A stretch of 64,000 nt of DNA from contig NZ_CP013692.1 in assembly GCF_001477625.1 (NCBI RefSeq), positions 3,472,001-3,536,000 of the forward strand, read 5' to 3'. Made by a program: the position numbers and the translations under genes. This DNA comes from Paucibacter sp. KCTC 42545. Its GTDB lineage: Bacteria; Pseudomonadota; Gammaproteobacteria; Burkholderiales; Burkholderiaceae_C. This document shows, piece by piece, positions 43,548 to 52,245 of the stretch. Within the stretch, counting starts at the first letter, position 1. Each line of letters opens with the position of its first letter. The notes under the pieces are model-generated. The model saw only the letters and a program-made list of their open reading frames with translations. It did no database searches and was not told the origin of the DNA.

Positions 43548-44449
43548 TCGTCCTGATCCTCTCGGGCCTTTTTCTGCGCCAGCGCCAGCTCGTAGAGCTT
43601 GTTGCGCGGCGCGCCGCTGATTTCGGCGGCCAGGGCAACGGCCTGCTTGAGCGGCAACTCAGCCGCCAAAATTTGCAGGGCGCGCAAGGCCTCGGCGGGT
43701 AGATCGCTGTCAGCCGCGGACTCGGGCTTCATGGCGTGCAGCACCAGCACAAACTCGCCCCGCTCGCGCTGGCTGTCGGCCTCCATCCAGGCCGGCAGAT
43801 CGGCGGCGGGGGCGGTGTAGACGGTCTCAAACTGCTTGGTCAGCTCGCGGCACACGGTCACTTTTTGCAGCGGGCACAGCTCGGCCAGCAAGGCGATCAA
43901 GGCCTTGATGCGGTGCGGCGCTTCGAACAAGACCTGGCTGCGCGGGCTGGCGCACAGGGCTGACAGCGCCGTGCGGCGCTCCGCCGTCTTGGTGGGCAAG
44001 AAGCCGGCAAACTCGAAACCCTGGGCCTGGGCATCGCCGGCCACGCTCAGCGCGGTCACCGTGCTGCTGACGCCGGGCACGGGGAAGATGCGCAAACCCG
44101 CCGCGGCTACCGCCGCCACCAGCACCGCGCCGGGGTCGGAGATGGCGGGCGTGCCGGCATCGCTGATATAGGCAATGCGCTCGCCCTGCTGCAGGCGCGC
44201 GATCAGACCCGCTGCGCCTTCGTGCTCGTTGTGCTGATGCAGGGCGATCAAGGGCTTGTGCAGGCCCAGATGGCGCAAGAGGCCGCCGCTGACACGGGTG
44301 TCTTCGCAAGCCACCGCATCCACCAGACTGAGGACATGGGCGGCGCGGAAAGTCAGGTCGGCCAGATTGCCAATCGGGGTGGCCAGCACATAGAGTGTGG
44401 AGGCGGGGTACTGTTGGCCGCCTGCGGCAGCAGCGGCCGCGGCCAGCAT
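43544..44449 (-). CDS. rsmI: 16S rRNA (cytidine-1402-2'-O)-methyltransferase
   Basis: RsmI methylates C1402 of 16S rRNA in the P site. From the Met at 44449 it is about 301 residues: 'LYVLATPIGNLADLTFRA', 'VDAVACEDTRVSGGLLRHLG', 'IAYISDAGTPAISDPGAVLV' and 'FPVPGVSSTVTALSVAG' are the signature SAM-binding blocks of this family. The open frame continues upstream over the divergent yraN start, so I prefer the internal Met. Next to yraN, as in other proteobacteria. Confidence 0.95.
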   Translation of the reverse strand: MLAAAAAAAGGQQYPASTLYVLATPIGNLADLTFRAAHVLSLVDAVACEDTRVSGGLLRHLGLHKPLIALHQHNEHEGAAGLIARLQQGERIAYISDAGTPAISDPGAVLVAAVAAAGLRIFPVPGVSSTVTALSVAGDAQAQGFEFAGFLPTKTAERRTALSALCASPRSQVLFEAPHRIKALIALLAELCPLQKVTVCRELTKQFETVYTAPAADLPAWMEADSQRERGEFVLVLHAMKPESAADSDLPAEALRALQILAAELPLKQAVALAAEISGAPRNKLYELALAQKKAREDQDD

Positions 44450-44477
44450 CGTCGATGACACGGAGGCATTGCCAGCA

Positions 44478-44879
44478 ATGTTGTTCAAGTGGAGTGCTTC
44501 CAGTAGTTCGTCTGAGTTGTCCAAGCCGCGTGGCGAGGCGGCCGAGGACCGCGCTTTGCACCATTTGCTGCGCCAGGGCCTGCGCCTGGTGCAGCGCAAT
44601 TATCGGGTCGCTGCTGGGCCGCGGGCGCGCGGCGGCGAAATCGATCTGATCATGCAAGACAGCGCGGGCACCTTGATCTTCATCGAAGTGCGCTCCCGCT
44701 GCGATGCCTCGCACGGCGGCGCGGCCGCCAGCGTCACCGCCGCCAAGCAGCGCCGGCTGATCTACGCCGCCCAGCATTTCTTGCTCAGCCAGCCCACGCC
44801 GCCGCCCTGCCGCTTCGATGTCGTGGCCATGGACGGCGAGCAGGTTGAGTGGCTCAAGGCCGCGTTTGATGCGGGCTGA
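44478..44879 (+). CDS. yraN: UPF0102 family protein YraN
   Basis: Predicted nuclease-fold protein of about 133 residues. The core 'LRLVQRNYRVAAGPRARGGEIDLIMQDSAGTLIFIEVRSR' contains the GEIDL ... EV(K/R) motif of the restriction-endonuclease-like fold. I chose the ATG at 44478 ('MLFKWSASSS'); the frame extends a little upstream. It is divergent from rsmI with only about 30 bases between starts, and is followed by diaA. Confidence 0.9.
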   Translation: MLFKWSASSSSSELSKPRGEAAEDRALHHLLRQGLRLVQRNYRVAAGPRARGGEIDLIMQDSAGTLIFIEVRSRCDASHGGAAASVTAAKQRRLIYAAQHFLLSQPTPPPCRFDVVAMDGEQVEWLKAAFDAG

Positions 44880-44986
44880 ATTCGCGCGCTTGCGAGCCCC
44901 AGGCGGCGAAGCCCGGCAATAGTCCGTTACAGGCTCAAGCTGCGCAGGCATCGAGGGTTTGCAGGGAAGCCTTATGATCCCGCCCC

Positions 44987-45559
44987 ATGCTAGAGCAACG
45001 CATCCAACAACAATTCTTCGAAAGCGCCGACCTGCTGTACCAAGCGGCCGAGAACCTTTCCCGCCCCTTGTCCACAGCCGCGCAAATGCTGATCGACGGC
45101 ATTACCAGCGGTGGCCGCGTGCTGTGTTGCGGCCTGGGGCTATCTAGCCTGGATGCGCAATACATGGCCGCCTTGCTGGTGGGCCGCTTCGAACAAGACC
45201 GCCCCGGCCTCGCCGCCTGGGCGCTGGACGCCCAAGCCCACGGCAGCAGCCCCGACGCGGCCCTGTGCCGTCAGGTGCAAAGCCTGGGCCACCCCGGTGA
45301 CCTGCTGCTGGTGTTTGAGTCAGCCCAAGCCCAACTGGGCCATTGGGCACCGGTGCTGGAAGCGGCGCATGCCCAGGACATGTGCGTGATCGCCATCACC
45401 GGCAGCACGACCGACGAATTGCGCGGCCTGCTGCAAGACACCGATGTGCAGATCCGCATCCCCCATTCCCGCCCGGCCCGCGTGGCCGAATCGCACCGCC
45501 TGCTGGCGCATTGCCTGTGCGATGCGGTTGATTTGCAGTTGCTGGGCGACGGCGAGTAA
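44987..45559 (+). CDS. diaA: SIS-domain protein, probable DnaA initiator-associating protein DiaA
   Basis: 190-residue SIS-fold protein related to phosphoheptose isomerase; in E. coli DiaA stimulates DnaA binding at oriC. 'GGRVLCCGLGLSSLDAQYMAALLVGRFEQDRPGL' is the sugar-isomerase-type segment, and the typical 'HxxxES' sites of a true GmhA are not evident, in line with DiaA. Neighbours yraN and a BON-domain lipoprotein reproduce the E. coli yraN-diaA-dolP order, which supports the name. Confidence 0.88.
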   Translation: MLEQRIQQQFFESADLLYQAAENLSRPLSTAAQMLIDGITSGGRVLCCGLGLSSLDAQYMAALLVGRFEQDRPGLAAWALDAQAHGSSPDAALCRQVQSLGHPGDLLLVFESAQAQLGHWAPVLEAAHAQDMCVIAITGSTTDELRGLLQDTDVQIRIPHSRPARVAESHRLLAHCLCDAVDLQLLGDGE

Positions 45560-45644
45560 GCACCCAACCTCGCGCAAAAGCCCGCGCAAGACCGGCAGTT
45601 CGTCTTCCCCTGAACGTTCACCCACGACCCCGAAATCACCCACC

Positions 45645-46292
45645 ATGTCCAAACGCCTGCACGCTTTGCTCCCCCGTTATGCCCTGGTTTTTGCTGCCCT
45701 GGCCGCTGGCCTGGCCAGCACTGGCTGCGCGCCGCTGATGCTTGGCGGCGCCATGGTGGGCGGCGCACTGGTGGCGACTGACCGTCGCACCTCCGGTGCC
45801 CAGGTAGAAGATCAAGGCATTGAGTACAAAGCCGCCGGCCAGTTGCGCGAGAACTTCGGCGGCAACGCCCACGTCAGCATCAACAGCTATAACCGCACGG
45901 TTTTGCTGACAGGTGAGATGGCGACGGAAGAAGACAAGGCCAAGTTGGAAAGCGTGATCAGCAAGGTCGACAACGTGCGCACCGTGCTGAATGAAGTGGC
46001 GGTGGCACCCACCAGTTCGCTGGGCAGCCGTTCCAACGATCTGGTGATCGCGGGCAAGGTCAAGGCCACGCTGGTGGACGCACCCGATCTGCTGTCCAAC
46101 GCCTTTTACGTGGTGGTGGAGCGCGAGGTGGTCTATCTGATGGGCCGTGTCACCGAGCGCGAATCCAAACGCGCGGCCGAACTGACGCGTGGCGTCAGCG
46201 GCGTGAAAAAGGTCGTGCGGGCTTTTGAGATCATCAGCGAGGACGAATTGGCGCGCATCACGCCCAAGTCCAACGCGGCCCCGGCCAAGTAA
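45645..46292 (+). CDS. dolP: BON-domain outer-membrane lipoprotein (DolP-like)
   Basis: 215 residues with a lipoprotein signal ('LAAGLASTGC', lipobox cysteine) and two BON domains (about residues 60-125 and 135-205): 'NAHVSINSYNRTVLLTGEM' and 'NAFYVVVEREVVYLMGRVT'. DolP supports outer-membrane integrity and BAM function at the division site in E. coli. It follows diaA. An inverted repeat at 46310-46329 follows. Confidence 0.92.
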   Translation: MSKRLHALLPRYALVFAALAAGLASTGCAPLMLGGAMVGGALVATDRRTSGAQVEDQGIEYKAAGQLRENFGGNAHVSINSYNRTVLLTGEMATEEDKAKLESVISKVDNVRTVLNEVAVAPTSSLGSRSNDLVIAGKVKATLVDAPDLLSNAFYVVVEREVVYLMGRVTERESKRAAELTRGVSGVKKVVRAFEIISEDELARITPKSNAAPAK

Positions 46293-46309
46293 GCCCAAAT
46301 CAGAGCACC

Positions 46310-46329
46310 GGGCGGGCAGCAGCCCGCCC
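46310..46329. terminator. GC-rich hairpin between convergent genes
   Basis: GGGCGGGC-AGCA-GCCCGCCC, an 8-bp perfect stem. No T-run follows on either side, so it may be a Rho-dependent or weak terminator, or only structure. Confidence 0.35.
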
Positions 46330-46346
46330 CAGCCTCAGGGCAATGC

Positions 46347-47252
46347 TTAAACCAGGCGAGTGATCAGGCTGGAGGTATCCCAGCGCTGCCCGCCTTGCAC
46401 CTGCACATCGGCGTAGAACTGGTCCACCAGGGCCGTCACCGGCAGGCGGGCACCGTTGCGGCGGGCTTCGTCCAGCACCAGGCCAAGATCTTTGCGCATC
46501 CAGTCGACGGCGAAGCCAAAGTTGAACTGCTTGTCCACCATGGTCTTGCCACGGTTGTCCATCTGCCAGCTTTGCGCGGCGCCTTTGCCGATCACGTCCA
46601 GCACCTGTTTCATGTCCAGGCCGGCTTTTTCGCCGAAGGCAATTGCCTCGGCCAAGCCCTGCACCAGGCCGGCAATGCAAATCTGATTGACCATCTTGGC
46701 CAATTGGCCAGCACCTGATTCGCCCACCCGCGTCACCGCCTTGGCCATGGCCAAGGTCACCGGCTGAATGCGCTCGAAAGGCGCGGCGTCACCACCGCAC
46801 ATCACCGTCAAAGCGCCATTGACCGCGCCCGCTTGGCCACCGGACACCGGGGCGTCCACAAAGTGCAGGCCCAGCGCCAGCGCCGCAGCGTGCAGCTCAC
46901 GCGCCACTTCGGCGGAAGCCGTGGTGTGGTCCACAAATATCGCACCGGCCTTCATGCCTTTGAACGCGCCTTGCTCGCCCAGCACCACGGCGCGCAGATC
47001 ATCGTCATTGCCCACGCAGGCGAACACGATGTCGGCCCCGGCTGCCGCAAGCGCTGGGGTGGCGGCGGCACGGCCACCGTACTCGGCCACCCAGGCTTGG
47101 GCCTTGGCGGTGCTGCGGTTGTAGACCGTCACGCTGTGGCCGGCGCGGGCCAAATGGCCCGCCATCGGGTAGCCCATCACGCCCAGGCCCAGAAAGGCGA
47201 CTTGGAGGCTGGGAATGGTCTCGTAACTGCGAATCGGAGCGGCTGCGTTCAT
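46347..47252 (-). CDS. Beta-hydroxyacid dehydrogenase (3-hydroxyisobutyrate / tartronate-semialdehyde reductase family)
   Basis: NAD(P)-dependent oxidoreductase of 301 residues. Rossmann motif 'VAFLGLGVMGYPMAGHLARAG', 'FVDAPVSGGQAGAVNGALTVMCGG' (substrate-binding), and the catalytic Lys region 'GQLAKMVNQICIAG'. It belongs with GarR/MmsB-type enzymes; the exact substrate cannot be read from the sequence. It is followed on the same strand by nothing closer, while pilU is just upstream (5 bases), so they may be co-transcribed. Confidence 0.88.
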   Translation of the reverse strand: MNAAAPIRSYETIPSLQVAFLGLGVMGYPMAGHLARAGHSVTVYNRSTAKAQAWVAEYGGRAAATPALAAAGADIVFACVGNDDDLRAVVLGEQGAFKGMKAGAIFVDHTTASAEVARELHAAALALGLHFVDAPVSGGQAGAVNGALTVMCGGDAAPFERIQPVTLAMAKAVTRVGESGAGQLAKMVNQICIAGLVQGLAEAIAFGEKAGLDMKQVLDVIGKGAAQSWQMDNRGKTMVDKQFNFGFAVDWMRKDLGLVLDEARRNGARLPVTALVDQFYADVQVQGGQRWDTSSLITRLV

Positions 47253-47257
47253 GGTGT

Positions 47258-48394
47258 TTACAGAATGGTGAAGTGTTCGGTGCCGGAGGCAATATCGCCG
47301 GAACGCGCGCGCTCGCTATTGAGCTTGATCTGCAGGCGCAGGTCGTTGACCGAATCGGCATTGCGCAGCGCGTCTTCGTAGGTGACCTTGCCCAGCTCAT
47401 ACAGATCGAACAGGGCTTGGTCAAAGGTCTGCATGCCTTGCTCGCGCGAGCGCTTCATGATTTCCTTGATCTCGCCCACCTCACCCTTGAAGATCAGGTC
47501 GGAGATCAGCGGCGAGTTCAGCAAGATCTCCACCGCCGCCACCCGACCCTTGCCCTCGCGGCGCGGCAGCAGGCGCTGCGACACCAGGGCGCGCAGATTC
47601 AGCGACAAGTCCATCAAAAGCTGCGCACGGCGCTCTTCGGGGAAGAAGTTGATGATGCGGTCCAGCGCCTGGTTGGCGCTATTGGCGTGCAGGGTGGCCA
47701 TGCAGAGGTGGCCGGTTTCGGCAAAGGCCACGGCGTGTTCCATGGTCTCGCGGTCACGCAACTCGCCCATCAAGATCACATCGGGCGCCTGGCGCAGCGA
47801 ATTCTTCAGCGCCATCTCCCAGCTGTCGGTGTCGATGCCGACCTCGCGCTGGCTGACGATGCAGTTTTTGTGCGGATGCACAAACTCGACCGGGTCTTCG
47901 ATGGTGATGATGTGGCCGAAAGTGGTCTCGTTGCGTTCATCGATCATGGCCGCCAGCGTGGTGCTCTTGCCTGAGCCGGTGGCGCCGACCACGATCACCA
48001 GGCCGCGCTTGAACTGCACCACATCGCGCAGCACGGTGGGCAGCTCCAACGAGCTGATGCTGGGCAGACTGGCCGGAATGGTCCGCAGCACCAGGCCCAC
48101 GCAACCTTGCTGCAGGAAAGCATTGACGCGGAAGCGCCCGATGCCCTGCGGCGAGATGGCGAAATTGCATTCCTTGTTGCGCTCGAACTCGGCCGCCTGC
48201 TTGTCGTTCATGATGGCGCGGGCCAACTGCAAGGTGTGCTGACCGGTCAGCGGCTGGGGCGAGACCTTGGTGACCTTGCCGTCCACCTTGACGGCGGGCG
48301 GGAAGTCGGCGGTGAGGAACAAGTCCGAACCCTTGCGCGACTGCATCAGGCGCAGCAAGTCGTTGATGAATTTGGTGGCTTGGTCGCGTTCCAT
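47258..48394 (-). CDS. pilU: Type IV pilus retraction ATPase PilU
   Basis: PilT-like ATPase of 378 residues that acts with PilT in pilus retraction. Walker A 'VVGATGSGKSTTLAA', Asp box 'IEDPVEFVHPH', 'QAPDVILMGELRDRETMEHAVAFAETGHLCMATLHANSANQALDRIINFFPEERR' and the 'LISDLIFKGEVGEIKE' region mark it as PilU rather than PilT. It lies 154 bases after pilT on the same strand. Confidence 0.95.
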   Translation of the reverse strand: MERDQATKFINDLLRLMQSRKGSDLFLTADFPPAVKVDGKVTKVSPQPLTGQHTLQLARAIMNDKQAAEFERNKECNFAISPQGIGRFRVNAFLQQGCVGLVLRTIPASLPSISSLELPTVLRDVVQFKRGLVIVVGATGSGKSTTLAAMIDERNETTFGHIITIEDPVEFVHPHKNCIVSQREVGIDTDSWEMALKNSLRQAPDVILMGELRDRETMEHAVAFAETGHLCMATLHANSANQALDRIINFFPEERRAQLLMDLSLNLRALVSQRLLPRREGKGRVAAVEILLNSPLISDLIFKGEVGEIKEIMKRSREQGMQTFDQALFDLYELGKVTYEDALRNADSVNDLRLQIKLNSERARSGDIASGTEHFTIL

Positions 48395-48548
48395 GGAAAT
48401 CCTCTGCGCCGGTGCAAGATGCGAACCGGCAGACTTTAAGCCCTGTCAAGCCGGGGTATCGCCGGAAAAACGCCCGCCGGAGCCAGCGGGCGCGTGAGTG
48501 GTGGACCGTCTTGCCCACCGCGAAAAATATGGCTCTGCCTGGCGCGCT

Positions 48549-49592
48549 TTAGCCCGGGAAGTTGTCCGGGAACTTGGCCTTGGCGCGGGCCTCGGCGGGC
48601 GAGATGATGTTGCGGCGCACCAGATCGGTCAGGTTCTGGTCCAGGGTTTGCATGCCCTGGTTATTGCCGGTCTGGATGGCCGAGTACATCTGCGCCACCT
48701 TGTTCTCGCGGATCAAGTTGCGGATGGCCGAGTTGCCCAACATGATTTCATGCGCCGCCACCCGACCCGAGCCGTCCTTGAGCTTGCACAGCGTTTGAGA
48801 AATCACCGCCACCAGCGACTCGGACACCATCGCCCGCACCATCTCTTTTTCAGCCGCCGGGAACACGTCAACGATACGGTCCACCGTTTTGGCGGCCGAG
48901 CTGGTGTGCAGAGTGCCGAAGACCAAGTGGCCGGTTTCCGCCGCCGTCAGCGCCAGGCGAATGGTTTCCAGGTCACGCATTTCACCCACCAGCACCGCGT
49001 CCGGGTCTTCACGCAGCGCCGACTTCAGCGCATTGGCGAAGCTCATGGTGTGGGGGCCCACCTCGCGCTGGTTGATCAGGCTCTTCTTGGACTCATGCAC
49101 GAACTCGATCGGGTCCTCGATGGTCAGGATGTGACCGTACTCGTTTTCGTTCAGGTGATTGACCATGCCGGCCAGGGTGGTCGACTTGCCCGAGCCCGTC
49201 GGGCCGGTCACCAGCACCAGGCCGCGCGGGCGCAGGGCCAGCTCGGCAAAAATCTTCGGCGCGTTCAGCTGCTCCAGCGAGAGGATCTTGCTCGGAATGG
49301 TCCGGAACACGGCGCCTGCACCGCGGTTCTGATTGAAGGCATTGACGCGGAAACGGGCCAGGCCTTGGATCTCGAAGGAGAAGTCCACTTCCAGCGATTC
49401 TTCGTAAATCTTGCGCTGGCTGTCATTCATGATGTCGTACACCATGTCGTGCACCTGGCGGTGTTCCAGCGCCTCGACATTGATGCGGCGCACATCGCCA
49501 TTAACGCGAATCATCGGCGGCAAACCGGCGGAGAGGTGCAAGTCCGAGGCCTTGTTCTTGACCGAGAATGCAAGCAGTTGGGTGATGTCCAT
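48549..49592 (-). CDS. pilT: Type IV pilus retraction ATPase PilT
   Basis: Hexameric motor for pilus retraction and twitching. 347 residues with Walker A 'GPTGSGKSTTLAGM', 'IEDPIEFVHESKKSLINQREVG', Walker B 'DPDAVLVGEMRDLETIRLALTAAETGHLVFGTLHT', and the PilT-specific 'SAIRNLIRENKV'. The start at 49592 is only 50 bases from the divergent yggS start. pilT-pilU in tandem is the common order. Confidence 0.97.
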   Translation of the reverse strand: MDITQLLAFSVKNKASDLHLSAGLPPMIRVNGDVRRINVEALEHRQVHDMVYDIMNDSQRKIYEESLEVDFSFEIQGLARFRVNAFNQNRGAGAVFRTIPSKILSLEQLNAPKIFAELALRPRGLVLVTGPTGSGKSTTLAGMVNHLNENEYGHILTIEDPIEFVHESKKSLINQREVGPHTMSFANALKSALREDPDAVLVGEMRDLETIRLALTAAETGHLVFGTLHTSSAAKTVDRIVDVFPAAEKEMVRAMVSESLVAVISQTLCKLKDGSGRVAAHEIMLGNSAIRNLIRENKVAQMYSAIQTGNNQGMQTLDQNLTDLVRRNIISPAEARAKAKFPDNFPG

Positions 49593-49642
49593 GACAGGGC
49601 AGTCCGCAGTGGAAATTAGAGTGAAGCAGGGGCCGGGCCATT

Positions 49643-50512
49643 ATGGCGACGATATCGAGCAGGATTCAAAAACAACATCAGCGCATTGCCCAAGCCTGCC
49701 ATGCCGCCGGGAGGGATGTGCACAGTGTCACGCTGCTGGTGGTGAGCAAGACATTTCCGGCCGAGGACGTGCGCGAAGCCTTTGAGGCCGGCGAGCGCCG
49801 CTTCGGCGAAAACTATGTGCAAGAGGGCTTGGACAAGATCGCTGCGCTGGCCGATTTGCGCGATCAGCTGGAGTGGCATCTGATCGGCCCGCTGCAAAGC
49901 AATAAGACCAAGCCGGTAGCAGAACACTTTGACTGGGTGCACAGCGTGGACCGGCTGAAAATCGCGCAGCGCTTGTCCGAGCAACGCCCGGCGCATCTGC
50001 CGCCGCTCAATATCTGCTTGCAGGTCAATATCAGCGGCGAGGCCAGCAAGAGCGGCGCCAACCCTGCCGAGGTCCCCGCCCTGGCCCGCGCCGTGGCCGG
50101 CCTGCCGCGCCTGCGCTTGCGCGGCCTGATGGCGGTGCCTGAGCCGGCCGCTCAGTTTGAGGCGCAGCGCCAGCCACACCGCGCCTTGGCCGCTTTGCTG
50201 GCCCAAGTGAGAACTGAGTTGCAGGCTGAGCAGGCCGCGCAGCAAGACCTGACCCTCGACACCTTGTCCATGGGCATGAGCGCCGATCTCGAAGCCGCCG
50301 TCGCCGAAGGCGCCAGCATGGTGCGCATTGGCTCAGCCATTTTTGGTAGCCGGGCGGCCAAGCCTGCGGCGGAAGCCTCAACCGCGCCTGACGCCACTAG
50401 TTGTGAAGTTCCAATAGGTTGTATCGGGTGTTCACCCGGACTGGTTCTGAGAGACTGGAAATCGCCAAACCCCCAGTCAGCTCAGGAGGACAACCCAGAT
50501 GAACATTCATAA
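49643..50512 (+). CDS. yggS: PLP-homeostasis protein YggS with an IS-derived C-terminal extension
   Basis: Pyridoxal-phosphate-binding YggS/PROSC family protein. The normal body ends with 'MVRIGSAIFGSRAA' and a Pro/Ala tail; the PLP lysine is in 'TLLVVSKTFPAED', and 'GENYVQE' and 'WHLIGPLQSNK' are conserved. An IS481-family element begins at 50401 within the tail. Without it the protein would end 'DATS' followed by TGA; with it, the frame continues into the IS and adds about 35 residues, ending at 50512, 14 bases into the transposase ORF. About 289 residues total against the usual 230-255. Confidence 0.9.
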   Translation: MATISSRIQKQHQRIAQACHAAGRDVHSVTLLVVSKTFPAEDVREAFEAGERRFGENYVQEGLDKIAALADLRDQLEWHLIGPLQSNKTKPVAEHFDWVHSVDRLKIAQRLSEQRPAHLPPLNICLQVNISGEASKSGANPAEVPALARAVAGLPRLRLRGLMAVPEPAAQFEAQRQPHRALAALLAQVRTELQAEQAAQQDLTLDTLSMGMSADLEAAVAEGASMVRIGSAIFGSRAAKPAAEASTAPDATSCEVPIGCIGCSPGLVLRDWKSPNPQSAQEDNPDEHS

Positions 50513-51445
50513 GAATGCCCGATTGACCTACGTGCGTCGAATCGAAATGGTTCAGGACATCACATTGCGAGGCCAAACTGTGGCGCAAGCCGCAAAGGCT
50601 CTCGGTGTCAGCGAGATGACGACCCGCAAGTGGCTTGGGCGCTACCTTGCTCAAGGCGAAGCCGCCCTGTTCGACAAGTCCTCAAGGCCGCAGAAATCGC
50701 CCAGAGCGATTGACCCCGGCAAGGCGCTTACCATCGTTGAGTTGCGCCGCAAGTTCATGCTGCAAGCAAGCATTGCCTCCAGCCTGAACGTTTCCAAGGC
50801 CACCGTCAGCCGCGTCCTCAGACGAGCCGGCCTGTCCAAGCTCAGCGATCTACGTCCGCCTGAGCCTGTCGTGCGCTATGAACATGAAGCGCCTGGCGAT
50901 CTGCTGCACATCGATACCAAGAAGCTCGGGCGTATTGAGCGACCCAGTCATCGCGTAACCGGCAACCGCGCAGACACGTTCGGCGGCGCAGGCTGGGAAG
51001 TCTTGTTTGTGGCCGTGGATGACCACGCCCGCATCGGGTTCACGCAGATTCACCCCGATGAGCGCAAGAGCAGCGCAGTGGCCTTCCTGCAGGCTTCAGT
51101 GAGCTACTACGCGGGGCTGGGTGTCACGGTGCGAGCGCTTCTCACGGACAACGGCTCGCCGTTCCGGTCGAAGGACTTCAAGCAGGCCTGCGCTGAGTTG
51201 AACATCAAACATCGCTTCACGCGGGCCTACCGTCCACAAACAAACGGCAAGGCCGAGCGGTTCATTCAATCGGCACTGCGAGAGTGGGCGTACAGCCAGA
51301 CCTACCAGCACTCCCGCGACAGAACCAGCGCGCTGGCGCGATGGATTCATCACTACAACTGGCATCGACCGCATCACGGCATTGGATGCCGCCCGCCCAT
51401 GTCCCGTCTTCCTGATTCAGGCAACAACGTCTTGACTCTTCACAA
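50401..51445 (+). mobile_element. IS481-family insertion sequence (complete)
   Basis: About 1,045 bases. Both ends carry the terminal inverted repeat TTGTGAAG..., inward-facing and imperfect beyond 8 bases. It is flanked by a CTAG duplication (50397-50400 and 51446-51449), the known preferred target of many IS481 elements. One transposase gene fills it. The element looks intact and therefore possibly recently arrived. No other copy is in this window. Confidence 0.9.
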
Positions 51446-51449
51446 CTAG
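50499..51449 (+). CDS. IS481-family DDE transposase
   Basis: 316-residue DDE integrase. An N-terminal HTH region ('GQTVAQAAKALGVSEMTTRKWLGRYL' and 'NVSKATVSRVLRRAGL') is followed by a catalytic core with Asp in 'PGDLLHIDTKKLG', Asp in 'LLTDNGSPFRS' and Glu in 'PQTNGKAERFIQSALREW', and the closing 'WHRPHHGIG'. A strong AGGAGG ribosome binding site precedes the ATG. The stop TAG lies in the right CTAG target duplication, so the host supplies the last base positions of the stop codon. Confidence 0.95.
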   Translation: MNIHKNARLTYVRRIEMVQDITLRGQTVAQAAKALGVSEMTTRKWLGRYLAQGEAALFDKSSRPQKSPRAIDPGKALTIVELRRKFMLQASIASSLNVSKATVSRVLRRAGLSKLSDLRPPEPVVRYEHEAPGDLLHIDTKKLGRIERPSHRVTGNRADTFGGAGWEVLFVAVDDHARIGFTQIHPDERKSSAVAFLQASVSYYAGLGVTVRALLTDNGSPFRSKDFKQACAELNIKHRFTRAYRPQTNGKAERFIQSALREWAYSQTYQHSRDRTSALARWIHHYNWHRPHHGIGCRPPMSRLPDSGNNVLTLHN

Positions 51450-51498
51450 TTGAACAGGAAGAGGCGGGCCGGCTGCTGCTGCTGCTGATAATGCCCGC

Positions 51499-52245
51499 AT
51501 GACTTCACCTCTGTTTTCGGGCTGGCTGGCCCGCGCCGCGCTGAGCTGCTTATTGGCCGGGATGGGCTTGCCGCAAGCAAGTGCAGCGACGGCCGATGCC
51601 CCCTCCCGGCCCACCGCCACGCCCTTTGAAGACAGCATCGCCCAACGCGCGCAGGCCTGCACCCTGTGCCACGGCAAGCAAGGCCGGGCCGCGGCCGATG
51701 GCTACTACCCGCGCATCGCCGGCAAGCCGCAGGGCTATCTCTACAAGCAGCTGCTCAATTTCCGCGATGGGCGCCGCCACTACGGCTTGATGAGCGATCT
51801 GGTGGCACCGCTCAGCGATGCCTATTTGCTGGAGCTGGCCGGCTATTTCGCGCAGCTGGACCTGCCCTACCCGCCGCCGCTGCCCGCCAGCTTGGGCGCG
51901 GCTGAATTGGCGCGCGGCGAGCAACTGATATTCAAAGGCGACCCGGGGCGCAAGCTGCCGGCCTGCGTGCAATGCCACGGCGCCAAGCTCACCGGCGTGC
52001 AACCCTTCATCCCCGGCCTGCTGGGCCTGCCGCGCGACTATCTGAATGGCCAGCTCGGCGCCTGGCGCAGCGGCCAGCGCCAGGCGGTGGCGCCCGACTG
52101 CATGGCCACCATTGCCAAGACCTTGCGGCTGGAGGACATCAACGCCGTCAGCCAATGGTTGGCCGCCCAAGCTCTGCCGGCCGGCGCCAAACCCGCCCTG
52201 GCACTCCCGGCGCCGCTGCCCATGGATTGCGGAGGACTGCAATGA
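51499..52245 (+). CDS. Diheme c-type cytochrome
   Basis: 248-residue exported cytochrome. A signal peptide (1-30, ending 'ASAATA') precedes two heme c motifs, 'CTLCH' and 'CVQCH', with axial Met candidates ('YGLMSDL', 'CMATIAKTL'). It resembles cytochrome c4-type diheme proteins. It overlaps the next cytochrome gene by 4 bases (ATGA), so the two form a coupled pair. It starts about 50 bases after the insertion sequence. No dehydrogenase gene is nearby. Confidence 0.9.
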   Translation: MTSPLFSGWLARAALSCLLAGMGLPQASAATADAPSRPTATPFEDSIAQRAQACTLCHGKQGRAAADGYYPRIAGKPQGYLYKQLLNFRDGRRHYGLMSDLVAPLSDAYLLELAGYFAQLDLPYPPPLPASLGAAELARGEQLIFKGDPGRKLPACVQCHGAKLTGVQPFIPGLLGLPRDYLNGQLGAWRSGQRQAVAPDCMATIAKTLRLEDINAVSQWLAAQALPAGAKPALALPAPLPMDCGGLQ

